Assembly (NCBI GenBank): GCA_021166835.1
Contig: JAJPEN010000018.1
Coordinates: 92,543-156,542 of the forward strand
Source of the DNA: Burkholderiaceae bacterium
GTDB taxonomy: Bacteria; Pseudomonadota; Gammaproteobacteria; Burkholderiales; Burkholderiaceae
Length of the DNA stretch: 64,000 nt
Reading direction: 5' to 3'
This document shows, piece after piece, positions 11,143 to 19,795 of this stretch (within the stretch, counting starts at the first letter, position 1; every line of letters starts with the position of its first letter). The notes under the pieces were generated by a model. It saw only the letters and a list, made by a program, of their open reading frames with translations. It had not been told where the DNA came from and made no database searches. The translations under genes and the position numbers were made by a program.

Positions 11143-11621
11143 GAAAGTCTTCGCCCCTTTACGAGTTCGATGAATTGCAGGGCCGCGACGGCCGTCACAG
11201 CGATCATGCCGATCGATACGGCCGCGTAGACGACCCACTGCGGCATGTGCAGGATGTCCGTAACCTGGCCGGACCTCTTCATCGCTTCGGTGGCGAAAAC
11301 GAACTGTGCTGCGAGCACGAAGAAAAAGGCGACTTCGACAGCGAGCGTAAGTCCGCGCAGGCGCCAGCTGGCGCGTTCCGTAAGGCGCTCCGTTACGGTT
11401 TCGACGAAGATGAACGTGCCAGTGCGCTGCACGTGAGGCAGCGCACCGGCAACTCCAACGGCCCCGAGCATGCTGACGAGTTCATACGTGCCCGGCACCG
11501 GAGCCCTGAACAAGATGCGCAGGACGACGTCTGCGACAGTCAAGAGCGTCATCGCACCGATCGCAAGCTTTGCCACGAATAGACAGGCATCGGAAAGACG
11601 AAACGCGATGCGAATCGGCAT
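11139..11621 (-). CDS. dctQ: TRAP transporter small permease subunit
   Basis: A 160-residue membrane protein with four hydrophobic helices (about residues 15-38, 47-63, 88-110 and 128-150), the DctQ fold that scaffolds the large permease. It lies between the receptor and large-permease genes, 30 bp after dctP, and overlaps dctM by 4 bp. The usual weak sequence conservation of DctQ means the assignment rests mainly on topology and gene order. Confidence 0.92.
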   Translation of the reverse strand: MPIRIAFRLSDACLFVAKLAIGAMTLLTVADVVLRILFRAPVPGTYELVSMLGAVGVAGALPHVQRTGTFIFVETVTERLTERASWRLRGLTLAVEVAFFFVLAAQFVFATEAMKRSGQVTDILHMPQWVVYAAVSIGMIAVTAVAALQFIELVKGRRLS

Positions 11622-11651
11622 GGTCGGACCAGGCGGCTTCTTTCTCTGCGT

Positions 11652-12707
11652 CTACTTGTTGCCCGAGTTCGGATCCAATGGCGGGTATTCGGAGGTGTAC
11701 TTGCGGATGGCCTCTTTTTTCACTTCGAGAATCTCACGACCCGGCAAGCCGGCCGCCTCCATGCGCTTCACGTAATCGGCTTCCAGGGGTGCCAGGACAA
11801 GATCACGCCAACGCGCCATCTCGGACGGCTCCAGACGAATGAACTCGTGCTCGCGTTCGCGCGCGTAGGAGAGTCCCTCCATCTCGATCTTGTCCCACAA
11901 CTCGCCCGCCTTGTCCGCGTACTCGTCGGAGACCGACCCGAGAGCCGCTTTGGCATCCGCAGGAAGCGAATTCCACCTGTCCTTGTTCATGACCACCGCG
12001 AACGTCGTGACATATCCCACATCCGTCGAGACCGTCGTGAACCTGGTGACCTCGGCGAACCGGTAGTAGCGGTGCGTATTGAAAGTGCCGTCGGTACCAT
12101 CGACCACTCCACGCTTCAGCGGGTCGTAGGCTTGTGTGATCGGCATGCTGACAGGTGATGCGCCCAGGGCCGTCAAGATCCGTGCGGAGAGCCCGGTCGA
12201 GCGGATACGCATGCCTTTGAGGTCCTCGAGCTTCCGAACCGGCCTGGATGCGGTCAGGATGGACCCCGGCGGGTGTGCATGGACGTACAGCACATGAACC
12301 TGCGAGAGCTCTTTCGGTGTGAACTTCCGGTAGATCTCGTTGGCCACCCGCGTAGTGAGCCGTCCGCTGATCGGGTAACCGGGCAGGTCGACCGACTCCA
12401 TTACCGGGAAGCGGCCGGGAGTGTAGGCCAGAACCGCCTGGCACATGTCGGACAGCCCCTGCAGAACGCCCTCGAAACACTGCGCGGGCGTCGTCAACGT
12501 GCCACTGGGAAAGACCTGTACTTCCACTTTCCCGCCCGTGCGCGCCTTGACGTCCTGTGCGAACTGCGTGGTGAGTTGCCCGAACGGGTACGAAGCGGGA
12601 AACAGATCACTGAGTCGCAGCACCGTCGTTTCGGCTGCTGCGGCGCCACTCATCGCGAGCAATGCGGCAAAGGCGAATGAGCGTGCTCTGGTCGTGAAAA
12701 TCGACAT
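11652..12707 (-). CDS. dctP: TRAP transporter substrate-binding protein
   Basis: A 351-residue periplasmic receptor with a Sec signal peptide cleaved near AAAAETTV (residue 23). DctP-family landmarks include VQVFPSGTL, the LKGMRIRSTG segment that carries the arginine which salt-bridges a carboxylate ligand, and RGVVDGTDG. It should capture an organic acid for the DctQM permease downstream. The start at 12707 has a good upstream GAGGAGA; the longer ORF would overlap the hydrolase gene. The ligand is not predictable. Confidence 0.94.
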   Translation of the reverse strand: MSIFTTRARSFAFAALLAMSGAAAAETTVLRLSDLFPASYPFGQLTTQFAQDVKARTGGKVEVQVFPSGTLTTPAQCFEGVLQGLSDMCQAVLAYTPGRFPVMESVDLPGYPISGRLTTRVANEIYRKFTPKELSQVHVLYVHAHPPGSILTASRPVRKLEDLKGMRIRSTGLSARILTALGASPVSMPITQAYDPLKRGVVDGTDGTFNTHRYYRFAEVTRFTTVSTDVGYVTTFAVVMNKDRWNSLPADAKAALGSVSDEYADKAGELWDKIEMEGLSYAREREHEFIRLEPSEMARWRDLVLAPLEADYVKRMEAAGLPGREILEVKKEAIRKYTSEYPPLDPNSGNK

Positions 12708-12726
12708 CCTCGTCTCCTCGATCGTC

Positions 12727-14430
12727 CTAGTCGGCCATTCTTCGAACAGGAAGCAACACATGTGACGGCTGCAGCGAGTCGTGATAAATCGTGTGCTCGG
12801 TCCTCGTCATGTTGTTCACGTGGTACCAGATTGCAAAATCCTCCCAGGGAGAATCCTGGCCCTTGATCAGGATCTGGATTCGATGCCCCGGCAGGAAGAC
12901 GTGCGCCGTGTCCCGCAGATCGATCTGGTAGGCGTAGGTCTCGTCGGGCTTCGTTTCCAGGCGACGCTGATGCGGGTGATAGGGGCGCTCGGGGGTCGAG
13001 CGCTCCCCATCGAGCTCTCGATGCGACGCCTTCAGCCAACCCTTCGTGACAATCTTCGACGTTCCATCCGGCGCTACGTCGCGCAGTTGCACGAACCAGT
13101 TCGCATCGTCGGACGAGAGACTCGCCCAGAAATGCAGTGCCACCGGGCCTGCAATCTCCAGCCCTCGAGACACGGGCGCCGACGTAAACCTCACGTTCTC
13201 GCTCGACTGCCCCGGCGCTTGCCAGGGCTCGTTGAAGAAGCGACTCGGCCGCTCGTGCGGCATCTGGGCCTGGTCCGACAGGACCCCCGCTTCGTGCAGG
13301 TAGTACGGCTGATACGAGACGTCCTTCGGCGGCCACGCGTCGGCCTGGTCCCAACGGTTCGTGCCCTTGACGAAGTAGCGTACCGGCGGCTCGTCCATCA
13401 CGCCGGTGTCGTTGCCCTTCAACCAGTGGTCGTACCAACGCAGCACGAGATCGTGGTTCTCGTGCCAGGGCCGGCCGAAGCCGCCCTCCCACGACGTCTC
13501 GGTCACCATCATCTTGCGCGGCGCGTCGAGGTTGTGGAAGGCATCGATGGCTCCTGGAAGATGAATCGCCCAGGCGCTCCATCTCGACACGATGAACACC
13601 GGAATCCGGATCTTGTCGAAGTCGGGATATGCCGACCGCTCGCGGTAGAACTGGCCGTCGAACGGATGCATCAGCAGATCCAGCATCAGCGGGTTGTTTT
13701 CCGGATTGATCGTGAGCTTGTAGAGATACGGGTAGCCGCGAAGGTCTCGATCTCCCCGGATGCTTTCGAGGCGCGCTGCGTACTCGTCTTCGCTCAGGAG
13801 CGTCCTCGACATCGGCTGCGTGGTCGACGTGGGGAATAGTCGCCAGATGTGCTGATAGAAGCCGAAGTTGAAGATTCCGCCGTGGTACGCGAGCTGACGG
13901 TACATGTCCGTGTAGCCGTCGTGCACGAAGATCGCCTTGAGGCTCGGCGGTCGCTGGGTCGCAACGAGCAACTGATTGACTGCGAAATACGACATCCCGA
14001 GCATGCCGACGTTCCCGTTGCACCACGGCTGCCTGGCAATCCACTCGACGAGGTCGTATCCGTCCTGTTGCTCCTGCTCACCAAAATGCAGGTATTGCCC
14101 GCCCGATCGTCCAATCCCGCGCGGATCGCCATGGACGTGCACATAACCGCGTGGCACGAAGTAGTCGGTCATGCCACTCTCGATGCCACCGGTGCCGCGT
14201 GTGTAATCCGACTCACGGCCCACTGGCGGCGCGAGGTGCTGGATCTCGCGGCCATACGGCGACATCGACAGCAGAGCGGGATAGCGGGCTCCCGCGGGCC
14301 CTTTCGGAAGACATACGTCCACGAACAGCTGCGTACCGTCACGTGCTCTGACCGGCACTTCGATCTGCCACTCGTCCATCTCGAACACTGGCGGCGAAAG
14401 CCGGGTGCGCCAATCGTCGGACGCTGCCAT
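12727..14430 (-). CDS. CocE/NonD family hydrolase (X-Pro dipeptidyl-peptidase type S15)
   Basis: A 567-residue alpha/beta-hydrolase with a C-terminal jelly-roll domain, the architecture of cocaine esterase, alpha-amino acid ester hydrolases and glutaryl-7-ACA acylases. The nucleophile Ser147 lies in GMLGMSYFA, after DPRGIGRSGG. The C-terminal half has the beta-sandwich signatures LEIAGPVALHFWASLSSDD and FLPGHRIQILI. No signal peptide is visible. It is the first gene of a minus-strand cluster with a TRAP importer and an isochorismatase-like enzyme, divergent from a MarR regulator. The ATG at 14430 is preceded by GGAGGG. It probably cleaves an ester or amide of the imported compound. Confidence 0.9.
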   Translation of the reverse strand: MAASDDWRTRLSPPVFEMDEWQIEVPVRARDGTQLFVDVCLPKGPAGARYPALLSMSPYGREIQHLAPPVGRESDYTRGTGGIESGMTDYFVPRGYVHVHGDPRGIGRSGGQYLHFGEQEQQDGYDLVEWIARQPWCNGNVGMLGMSYFAVNQLLVATQRPPSLKAIFVHDGYTDMYRQLAYHGGIFNFGFYQHIWRLFPTSTTQPMSRTLLSEDEYAARLESIRGDRDLRGYPYLYKLTINPENNPLMLDLLMHPFDGQFYRERSAYPDFDKIRIPVFIVSRWSAWAIHLPGAIDAFHNLDAPRKMMVTETSWEGGFGRPWHENHDLVLRWYDHWLKGNDTGVMDEPPVRYFVKGTNRWDQADAWPPKDVSYQPYYLHEAGVLSDQAQMPHERPSRFFNEPWQAPGQSSENVRFTSAPVSRGLEIAGPVALHFWASLSSDDANWFVQLRDVAPDGTSKIVTKGWLKASHRELDGERSTPERPYHPHQRRLETKPDETYAYQIDLRDTAHVFLPGHRIQILIKGQDSPWEDFAIWYHVNNMTRTEHTIYHDSLQPSHVLLPVRRMAD

Positions 14431-14473
14431 GTCGTATCCCTCCATATGTCTCTGAGGTTCTTCTACGATCGTT

Positions 14474-14486
14474 TCATTTGTAATGA
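14474..14486. promoter_or_regulatory. candidate MarR operator palindrome
   Basis: A perfect inverted repeat, TCATT-TGT-AATGA, lies in the AT-rich 135-base gap between the divergent cocE-type and marR genes. It is placed where it could overlap promoters in both directions. MarR-family dimers usually bind palindromes of this size, so it is a natural candidate for autoregulation. No binding evidence exists in the sequence itself. Confidence 0.45.
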
Positions 14487-14565
14487 CTTTACTATTGCGC
14501 GTTCCGCAATGTCAACGCGCCGCTGCTGGCGGACCAACAAGTTCCGTACCGGAGATCCGATTCGA

Positions 14566-15159
14566 ATGCCCGACGCCAAGCACAAGAAGGTAAAGCGGCC
14601 AGTTGCCCGTTCTTCCGCCGGAGACAGGAACCGTGAATCGCTGCGGCTCGGCCGGTTCTTTCCCTATCATCTGGCGATCACGGCAGACATCGTCAGCGGC
14701 GAGCTTGCTGCCGCACTTCATCACGCCACGAAGCTGAGCATGACGGAGTGGCGCATCATGGCGGTGATCGGCTCCTTCGCCCCTCTCTCGACGAAGACGG
14801 TGGCCGCGTACACGACAATCAACAAGGTACGCGTCAGTCGCGCAGTCAGCCGCCTTGTTCAACTAGGGTATGTGACGCGCGAGATCGATCCGGTGGACAA
14901 TCGTCTGCTCAAGCTCGACTTCTCGACCAGGGGGAGAGCGATCTTCGATGTGATCAGCTCAGTAGCCACCGCTTGGGAAGACGCGCTGCTCGAATCGTTC
15001 TCGGACAAGGAGATCGACACGATCGTCGGCGCGCTTGCACGATTGAGGGCGCGGGTGGGTGAACTCGCACCCGCACGCAGGAAAGCCAAAGCCAGGCTGC
15101 CGGACGAGCTCGGAGCCCCGATGCTCACTCGTTCACGCCGGGATCGAGAATCGGGCTAA
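14566..15159 (+). CDS. MarR family transcriptional regulator
   Basis: A 197-residue winged-helix regulator. After a basic N-terminal tail, the MarR core runs from about residue 28: helix LSMTEWRIMAVIGSF, the recognition region VAAYTTINKVRVSRAVSRLVQLGYV, and the wing REIDPVDNRLLKLDFSTRGR. It is transcribed away from the cocE-dctPQM cluster and probably represses it until an aromatic or carboxylic ligand binds. The start at 14566 has an upstream GGAG; an upstream ATG at 14509 is possible but overlaps the putative control region. Confidence 0.9.
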   Translation: MPDAKHKKVKRPVARSSAGDRNRESLRLGRFFPYHLAITADIVSGELAAALHHATKLSMTEWRIMAVIGSFAPLSTKTVAAYTTINKVRVSRAVSRLVQLGYVTREIDPVDNRLLKLDFSTRGRAIFDVISSVATAWEDALLESFSDKEIDTIVGALARLRARVGELAPARRKAKARLPDELGAPMLTRSRRDRESG

Positions 15160-15184
15160 TTCCTTTGTGGCAATCGCGCCGGCG

Positions 15185-16177
15185 TCAGTCCACCTTCGCG
15201 CCCGATGCCCGGACGACCTCGCCCCATCGGGCGGCTTCGCTCCGGATGTAGGCGGCGAACTGCGCCGGACTCTCGCTCGTGCGCGGCTCGACGTTGAGCG
15301 CTCGCAGTTTCGCCTGCGCTTCTGGCAGAGCCATTGCCGTCGTCAGCCGACGATGCAGTTGCGCGATCGCGTCCTTCGGCGTCGCCGCCGGCGCCACCAC
15401 GCCTTGCCACGCTACCGCCTCGAAGTCGGCGGTACCCGGCACCCCGGATTCGGCGATCGTGTGCAAGTCGGGAATCGAAGGCACGCGCGTGGCCGTGGTC
15501 ACCGCGAGCGCCTTCAGCGCTCCGGACTGCACATGCGGCATCGCCGGGGCGAAGTCGCTGAACATGACGTTGATCTGGCCGCCCACCAGGTCGGTGATTG
15601 CCGGCGCGGAACCCTTGTAGGCCACGTGCTGCATCCGGATGCCGGCGGCGGCCTTGAACATCTCCGCGATCAGGTGCTGCGGGCTTCCGTTGCCGGCCGA
15701 CCCGTAGTTCAGGACATCCGGATCGCGCTTCGCGAACGACACGAGTTCGGCGACGTTGTTCACCTTCAGCGAAGGATGGACGACGAGCATGAACGGCACC
15801 GCCGCGACCAGACCGACCGGCGCGAATTCCGTCGCCGGGTCGTACGCCAGCTTCGGATACAGGGAAGGGTTGATCGCGAGGGTCGTGCTCGTCGCGAGCA
15901 GCAGCGTCGTGCCGTCGGCCGCGGCACGAGCCACGTAACTCGCGCCCACGCCGGTTCCCGCACCCGGGCGATTCTCGACGACGATCGTGCGGCCGGCCGC
16001 GGCTCCGAGATGCTGGGCGATCAGCCTGCCCAGCAGATCGCTGGTGCCGCCGGGTGCATAGGGAACCACGAGAACGATCGGCCTGTCCGCTTGCGCAGGC
16101 GCGGCGCGCGGCACCGATGCGAGCGCCAGCAGGCCGAATGCGCCGCCGAATCCTCCCAGCAGTCTGCGTCGATCCAT
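15185..16177 (-). CDS. tctC: tripartite tricarboxylate transporter substrate-binding protein (Bug family)
   Basis: A 330-residue periplasmic receptor. The N-terminus MDRRRLLGGFGGAFGLLA is a signal with a twin-arginine-like motif, cleaved near APAQA. Bug-family landmarks follow: PIVLVVPYAPGGTSDLLGRLIA, VVENRPGAGTGVGASYVA, YPKLAYDPATEFAPVG and YKGSAPAITDLVGGQINVMF. No TctA/TctB membrane genes are nearby, as is common for the many orphan Bug receptors of Burkholderiales. It follows the amidohydrolase gene by 29 bp on the same strand. The ligand is unknown. Confidence 0.93.
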   Translation of the reverse strand: MDRRRLLGGFGGAFGLLALASVPRAAPAQADRPIVLVVPYAPGGTSDLLGRLIAQHLGAAAGRTIVVENRPGAGTGVGASYVARAAADGTTLLLATSTTLAINPSLYPKLAYDPATEFAPVGLVAAVPFMLVVHPSLKVNNVAELVSFAKRDPDVLNYGSAGNGSPQHLIAEMFKAAAGIRMQHVAYKGSAPAITDLVGGQINVMFSDFAPAMPHVQSGALKALAVTTATRVPSIPDLHTIAESGVPGTADFEAVAWQGVVAPAATPKDAIAQLHRRLTTAMALPEAQAKLRALNVEPRTSESPAQFAAYIRSEAARWGEVVRASGAKVD

Positions 16178-16206
16178 TTCCCGTCTCCTCGTTGGCGAAA
16201 TGTGGT

Positions 16207-17196
16207 TCAGCCGAGATCGAAGATGCGCTGCGCGTTGGCTCCGCGCACCAGATGCCGGATGCCGTCGGGCAGGTCGTCCACGCGCGCGAGACAACCGGTC
16301 ATGTCTCCGATGTTGTGCGGGTAGTCCGAACCGTAGAGAACATTGTCCGGTCCGCACACCTTCACGCACATCTCGAGCGCTTCCTGCGTGAAGACGACGG
16401 TATCGACGAACACGCGCCGCATGTAGTTGCTCGGGCGCTCCTGCGTGCGTGCCCGGCACCGCGGAATCCGCTCGTGGCAGATGTCGAGGCGGCCGACGAG
16501 ATAAGGCAATGCGCCCCCGCCATGCGAAGCGATCAGCTTCAGGTTCGGATACCGGTCGAGAAAGCCGTCGTAGATGCAGCGCGCGATCGCCAGCGAAGTG
16601 TCGAACGTGAATCCGACCGGCGGAATCAGGTTGTGATCTGCCATGTCCATCTCGCCCGCGCCCGGAGGGTCGGTGGGATGCACGAGCACCGGCAGGCGCC
16701 GATCGTCGATCGCCTGCCAGATCTCGGCGAAGGCCGGATCGGTGAGCGATCGGCCTCCGATGTTCGCGAGCACCATGACGCCGACCGCACCTGCATCGCA
16801 GGCTCTCGCGAGTTCGTCCAGCGCGAGGTCGCGGTGCTGCCACGGCAGGGATGCGAACCACCGGATCCGTTCGGGATACTGCCGCTGCGCCGACGCCATG
16901 TCGTCGTTGACGAGCCGCGCCGCGCGCAGACTGATCTCGGGGCCGCCCCAATAGGCATTCGGGCAGGTGAGGGAAACGACGGCGAGATCGACCCGCGCAC
17001 GGTCCATGTTGCGGATGCGCATGCCGTAGTCGAACATGCCCGGTGTGAGGGTCATGAAAGGGGCGCCGTCCTTGTGGACCGCTTCGACGCCGGGATCGAC
17101 CCGCGCGACGGAATAGCGCGGACCGCCGTGCGACTTCAAAAGATCGAGCCACTCGCGGTTCAGCATGTGCGTGTGGATGTCGACGACAAGGCTCAT
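16207..17196 (-). CDS. amidohydrolase family protein, ACMSD-like decarboxylase/hydrolase
   Basis: A 329-residue TIM-barrel enzyme of the aminocarboxymuconate-semialdehyde decarboxylase type (Amidohydro_2). Metal-ligand motifs appear in order: DIHTHML at the N-terminus, LVHPTDPPG in the middle, IASHGGGALPY, and YGSDYPHNIG carrying the late aspartate. This branch includes decarboxylases and hydrolases of ring-cleavage or resorcylate-type intermediates. It is divergent from a LysR gene and upstream of tctC, suggesting a small transport-and-breakdown unit. The ATG at 17196 is preceded by CAGGAGA. The exact substrate is unknown. Confidence 0.85.
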   Translation of the reverse strand: MSLVVDIHTHMLNREWLDLLKSHGGPRYSVARVDPGVEAVHKDGAPFMTLTPGMFDYGMRIRNMDRARVDLAVVSLTCPNAYWGGPEISLRAARLVNDDMASAQRQYPERIRWFASLPWQHRDLALDELARACDAGAVGVMVLANIGGRSLTDPAFAEIWQAIDDRRLPVLVHPTDPPGAGEMDMADHNLIPPVGFTFDTSLAIARCIYDGFLDRYPNLKLIASHGGGALPYLVGRLDICHERIPRCRARTQERPSNYMRRVFVDTVVFTQEALEMCVKVCGPDNVLYGSDYPHNIGDMTGCLARVDDLPDGIRHLVRGANAQRIFDLG

Positions 17197-17349
17197 CCCG
17201 GTCTCCTGGTTTTCGCGATTCGATGGATGACCGCACCCGATGCGAGGCGTCCGAATGCCGGGCATCGCCGCAGCCTGTTTTTCGGGATGCTTGCACGGAC
17301 GAAACTGGCCGTAAAATTGATTATTCGTCGCGGTTCATACTCCTTTCTA

Positions 17350-18276
17350 ATGAATGTCAACCTCCGGCAGCTGCAGGCCTTCGTCAACGTCTACCGGCTC
17401 GGCAGCCTGACGCGCGCCGCCGAGCAGTTGTTCATCACCCAGCCCGCGGCAAGCGTGGCGATCCGCCAGCTCGAAGAATCGATCGGCGTCCGGTTGTTCG
17501 ATCGCACGACGCGCTCGTTACGACCCACGGCAGCCGCACACGAGGCGATCGCGCGCGCGGAGCGCATCCTGAGAGAATTGACCGAGCTCGAACGAGGCTT
17601 CGACGACGTCGCGAGGCGAAGGCACGGTCGACTCGAGCTCGGGGCCTCGCCCGCCGTGGCCTCGTCGCTCGTGCCTGCGGCACTGGTGGAGTTCCGCGAG
17701 CGATTTCCCACCATTACCGTGAAGCTGCACGACCTCGCGCCCGAGGATCTGATCGGCGCGGTCGCGGACGAAACCGTGGAGCTGAGCATCGGCACTCCGC
17801 CCGGTCCGTCGGCCGACGTCGAGCTTGCACCGCTGATAGCCGATCGGATGTGCGTGATCTGCAATGTCGATTCGCCGCTCGCCCGGCGCAGGAAGATCGC
17901 CTGGAGCGAAGTCGCCGCGCACCCCACGGTCACCGTGAAGAAGGGCAGCGGAATTCGCTCGCTCATCGACGACACCATGACGCGCATCGGCGTGCGCTTC
18001 GAGCCCGCCTACGAGGTCTCATACCTCTCCACGGCACTCTCGCTGACGCGGCATGGTCTCGGCATCTCCGTGCTTCCGTCGTATTTCACGCGCTATTTCT
18101 ACAGCGGACGGCTCGCGGCGATCCGGCTCGTCGACCCTGTCGTGACGCGCAGCCTGTCGATCGCCACGCGAAAAGGCGCGTCGCTCTCGCCTGCCGCCGA
18201 GAGCTTCGTCGCACTGCTGAAGGCGCGGATCGACGCCAGATCATCCACGGTACACTCGGTCGCTACGCGTCGCTGA
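17350..18276 (+). CDS. LysR family transcriptional regulator
   Basis: A 308-residue LysR-type activator. The winged helix-turn-helix (residues 1-60) has the classic LRQLQAFVNVYRLGSLTRAAEQLFITQPAASVAIRQLEE pattern, followed by a linker helix and a two-lobe effector domain (about 90-295). It is divergent from the amidohydrolase-tctC pair and ends 26 bp before hpaG1 on the same strand, so it could control either unit or both. The 153-base divergent gap contains TAAAAT (17312-17317) as a possible -10 but no clean operator was identified. Confidence 0.93.
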   Translation: MNVNLRQLQAFVNVYRLGSLTRAAEQLFITQPAASVAIRQLEESIGVRLFDRTTRSLRPTAAAHEAIARAERILRELTELERGFDDVARRRHGRLELGASPAVASSLVPAALVEFRERFPTITVKLHDLAPEDLIGAVADETVELSIGTPPGPSADVELAPLIADRMCVICNVDSPLARRRKIAWSEVAAHPTVTVKKGSGIRSLIDDTMTRIGVRFEPAYEVSYLSTALSLTRHGLGISVLPSYFTRYFYSGRLAAIRLVDPVVTRSLSIATRKGASLSPAAESFVALLKARIDARSSTVHSVATRR

Positions 18277-18302
18277 AGCCGCCCCCTTTACGTTCGGCCG
18301 CC

Positions 18303-19001
18303 ATGCACAGGTCTTCCCTGCCCGTCTTCGACTTCCCGCCCTGGCGGCTGTCGGGCGTCGTCGTCGGCGCGCTGCTGAACGACCCGGCCGCGCTGGCGGC
18401 GCTCGGCGAGGCGGCATACCAGCCGCCTTACCGCGCACCGCCCCGTGCACCGGTGCTCTACGTCAAGCCGCGCAACACCTTCGCGCCCGATGGCGCGCGC
18501 ACGCCCCTTCCGGCGCGCGCGCGCAACCTGTGCGTGGGCGTCTCGATCGGGCTGGTGATCGGCCGCGCCGCCTGCCGCGCACCGGCCGCCGAAGCGATGT
18601 CCTTCGTCGCCGGCTGCACGCTCGTCGTCGATCTGTACGTGCCGCACGAAAGCCTGTACCGCCCCAGCGTGCGCGAGCGCGCGTTCGACGCTTCGTGCGT
18701 CCTCGGTCCGCGCGTCGTCGCGCTCGACGCGCTCGACCCGGACCACGCCACGCTGCGCATCCGTGCCGGCGAGCCCTCCGTGGAGCGCGTGGCGGACACC
18801 TCCGGACTGTTGCGCCCGGCGGCGCAACTGATCGCCGACGTCAGCGAATTCATGACGCTGCACGCCGGCGACGTGCTGCTGCTCGGCGTGCGCCATCCGG
18901 CGCCGACGATCGAGGCAGGCCAGCGATGGTCGGTGGAATGCGAGCCGATCGGCGCGCTGCACGGCGAAGCGCTTGCCGCGCGCGAAGGGGATGCATCGTG
19001 A
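18303..19001 (+). CDS. hpaG1: 4-hydroxyphenylacetate degradation isomerase/decarboxylase, HpaG N-terminal-type subunit
   Basis: A 232-residue fumarylacetoacetate-hydrolase-fold protein matching the N-terminal half of HpaG. With its partner it decarboxylates 5-oxo-pent-3-ene-1,2,5-tricarboxylate and isomerises the product in homoprotocatechuate breakdown. Motifs: VLYVKPRNTF, GVSIGLVIGR, and the C-terminal strand DVLLLGVRHPAP. It opens the hpa gene run and overlaps hpaG2 by GTGA, so the two subunits are made together. In some bacteria the two halves are one fused protein; here they are separate. Confidence 0.88.
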   Translation: MHRSSLPVFDFPPWRLSGVVVGALLNDPAALAALGEAAYQPPYRAPPRAPVLYVKPRNTFAPDGARTPLPARARNLCVGVSIGLVIGRAACRAPAAEAMSFVAGCTLVVDLYVPHESLYRPSVRERAFDASCVLGPRVVALDALDPDHATLRIRAGEPSVERVADTSGLLRPAAQLIADVSEFMTLHAGDVLLLGVRHPAPTIEAGQRWSVECEPIGALHGEALAAREGDAS

Positions 19002-19795
19002 AGATCGCTCGCGTCGCCTTCGCCGGGGCGCTGCACGAAGCGCAGCCGCACGACGCCGGGCTGCGGCTGGCCGACGGTCGCGTGCTGCGCGAGAACGAGG
19101 TCGTCTGGCTGCCGCCTTTCGAGCCGGGGACGATCGTTGCGCTCGGGCTGAACTACGCCGACCACGTGAAGGAGCTGTCGAAGGAGCTGACGATCAGCGA
19201 GAAGGATGAGCCGCTCGTCTTCCTGAAGACGCCCGGCTCGACGCTCGGTCACCGCGGCGTCGTGCGCCGGCCCGCCGGCGTGCGCTTCATGCACTACGAA
19301 TGCGAGCTGGCGGTGGTGATCGGCGCGACCGCGCACTGCGTGAAGCGCGCCGACGCGCTGCGCCACGTTGCCGGCTACACGGTCTGCAACGACTACGCGG
19401 TGCGCGACTACCTCGAGAACTGGTATCGCCCGAATCTGCGCGCGAAGAACCGCGACGGCGGCACCGTGCTCGGACCGTGGCTGGTCGATGCGGCCGACGT
19501 GCCCGATCCGCAGGCGCTCGCGCTGCGCACGATCGTCAACGGCGTCGTCGTGCAGAGCGGCACCACGGCGAACATGATCCGCGACGTCGCCTGGCTGATC
19601 GAATACCTGAGCGCCTTCATGACGCTGCAGGCGGGCGATGTCATCCTCACCGGCACGCCCGAGGGCGTGACCAACGTGAACGTCGGCGACGAGGTCGTCT
19701 GCGAGATCGACGGCATAGGCCGGCTGTCGAGCACGATCGTCGGCGACGAGGTCTACGGAATCATGGAGCAGCACGAGTGCGCATCGAACACCTGA
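18998..19795 (+). CDS. hpaG2: 4-hydroxyphenylacetate degradation isomerase/decarboxylase, HpaG C-terminal-type subunit
   Basis: A 265-residue FAH-family enzyme with the core GLNYADHVKEL, FLKTPGSTLG, the metal-binding EXE region FMHYECELAVVIG, and VILTGTPEGVTNVNVGD. It carries the catalytic half of the HpaG decarboxylase/isomerase. The GTG start overlaps the hpaG1 stop. Its 3' end overlaps hpaE by 19 bp. Other FAH enzymes are possible in isolation, but the operon makes HpaG the clear choice. Confidence 0.9.
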   Translation: MKIARVAFAGALHEAQPHDAGLRLADGRVLRENEVVWLPPFEPGTIVALGLNYADHVKELSKELTISEKDEPLVFLKTPGSTLGHRGVVRRPAGVRFMHYECELAVVIGATAHCVKRADALRHVAGYTVCNDYAVRDYLENWYRPNLRAKNRDGGTVLGPWLVDAADVPDPQALALRTIVNGVVVQSGTTANMIRDVAWLIEYLSAFMTLQAGDVILTGTPEGVTNVNVGDEVVCEIDGIGRLSSTIVGDEVYGIMEQHECASNT

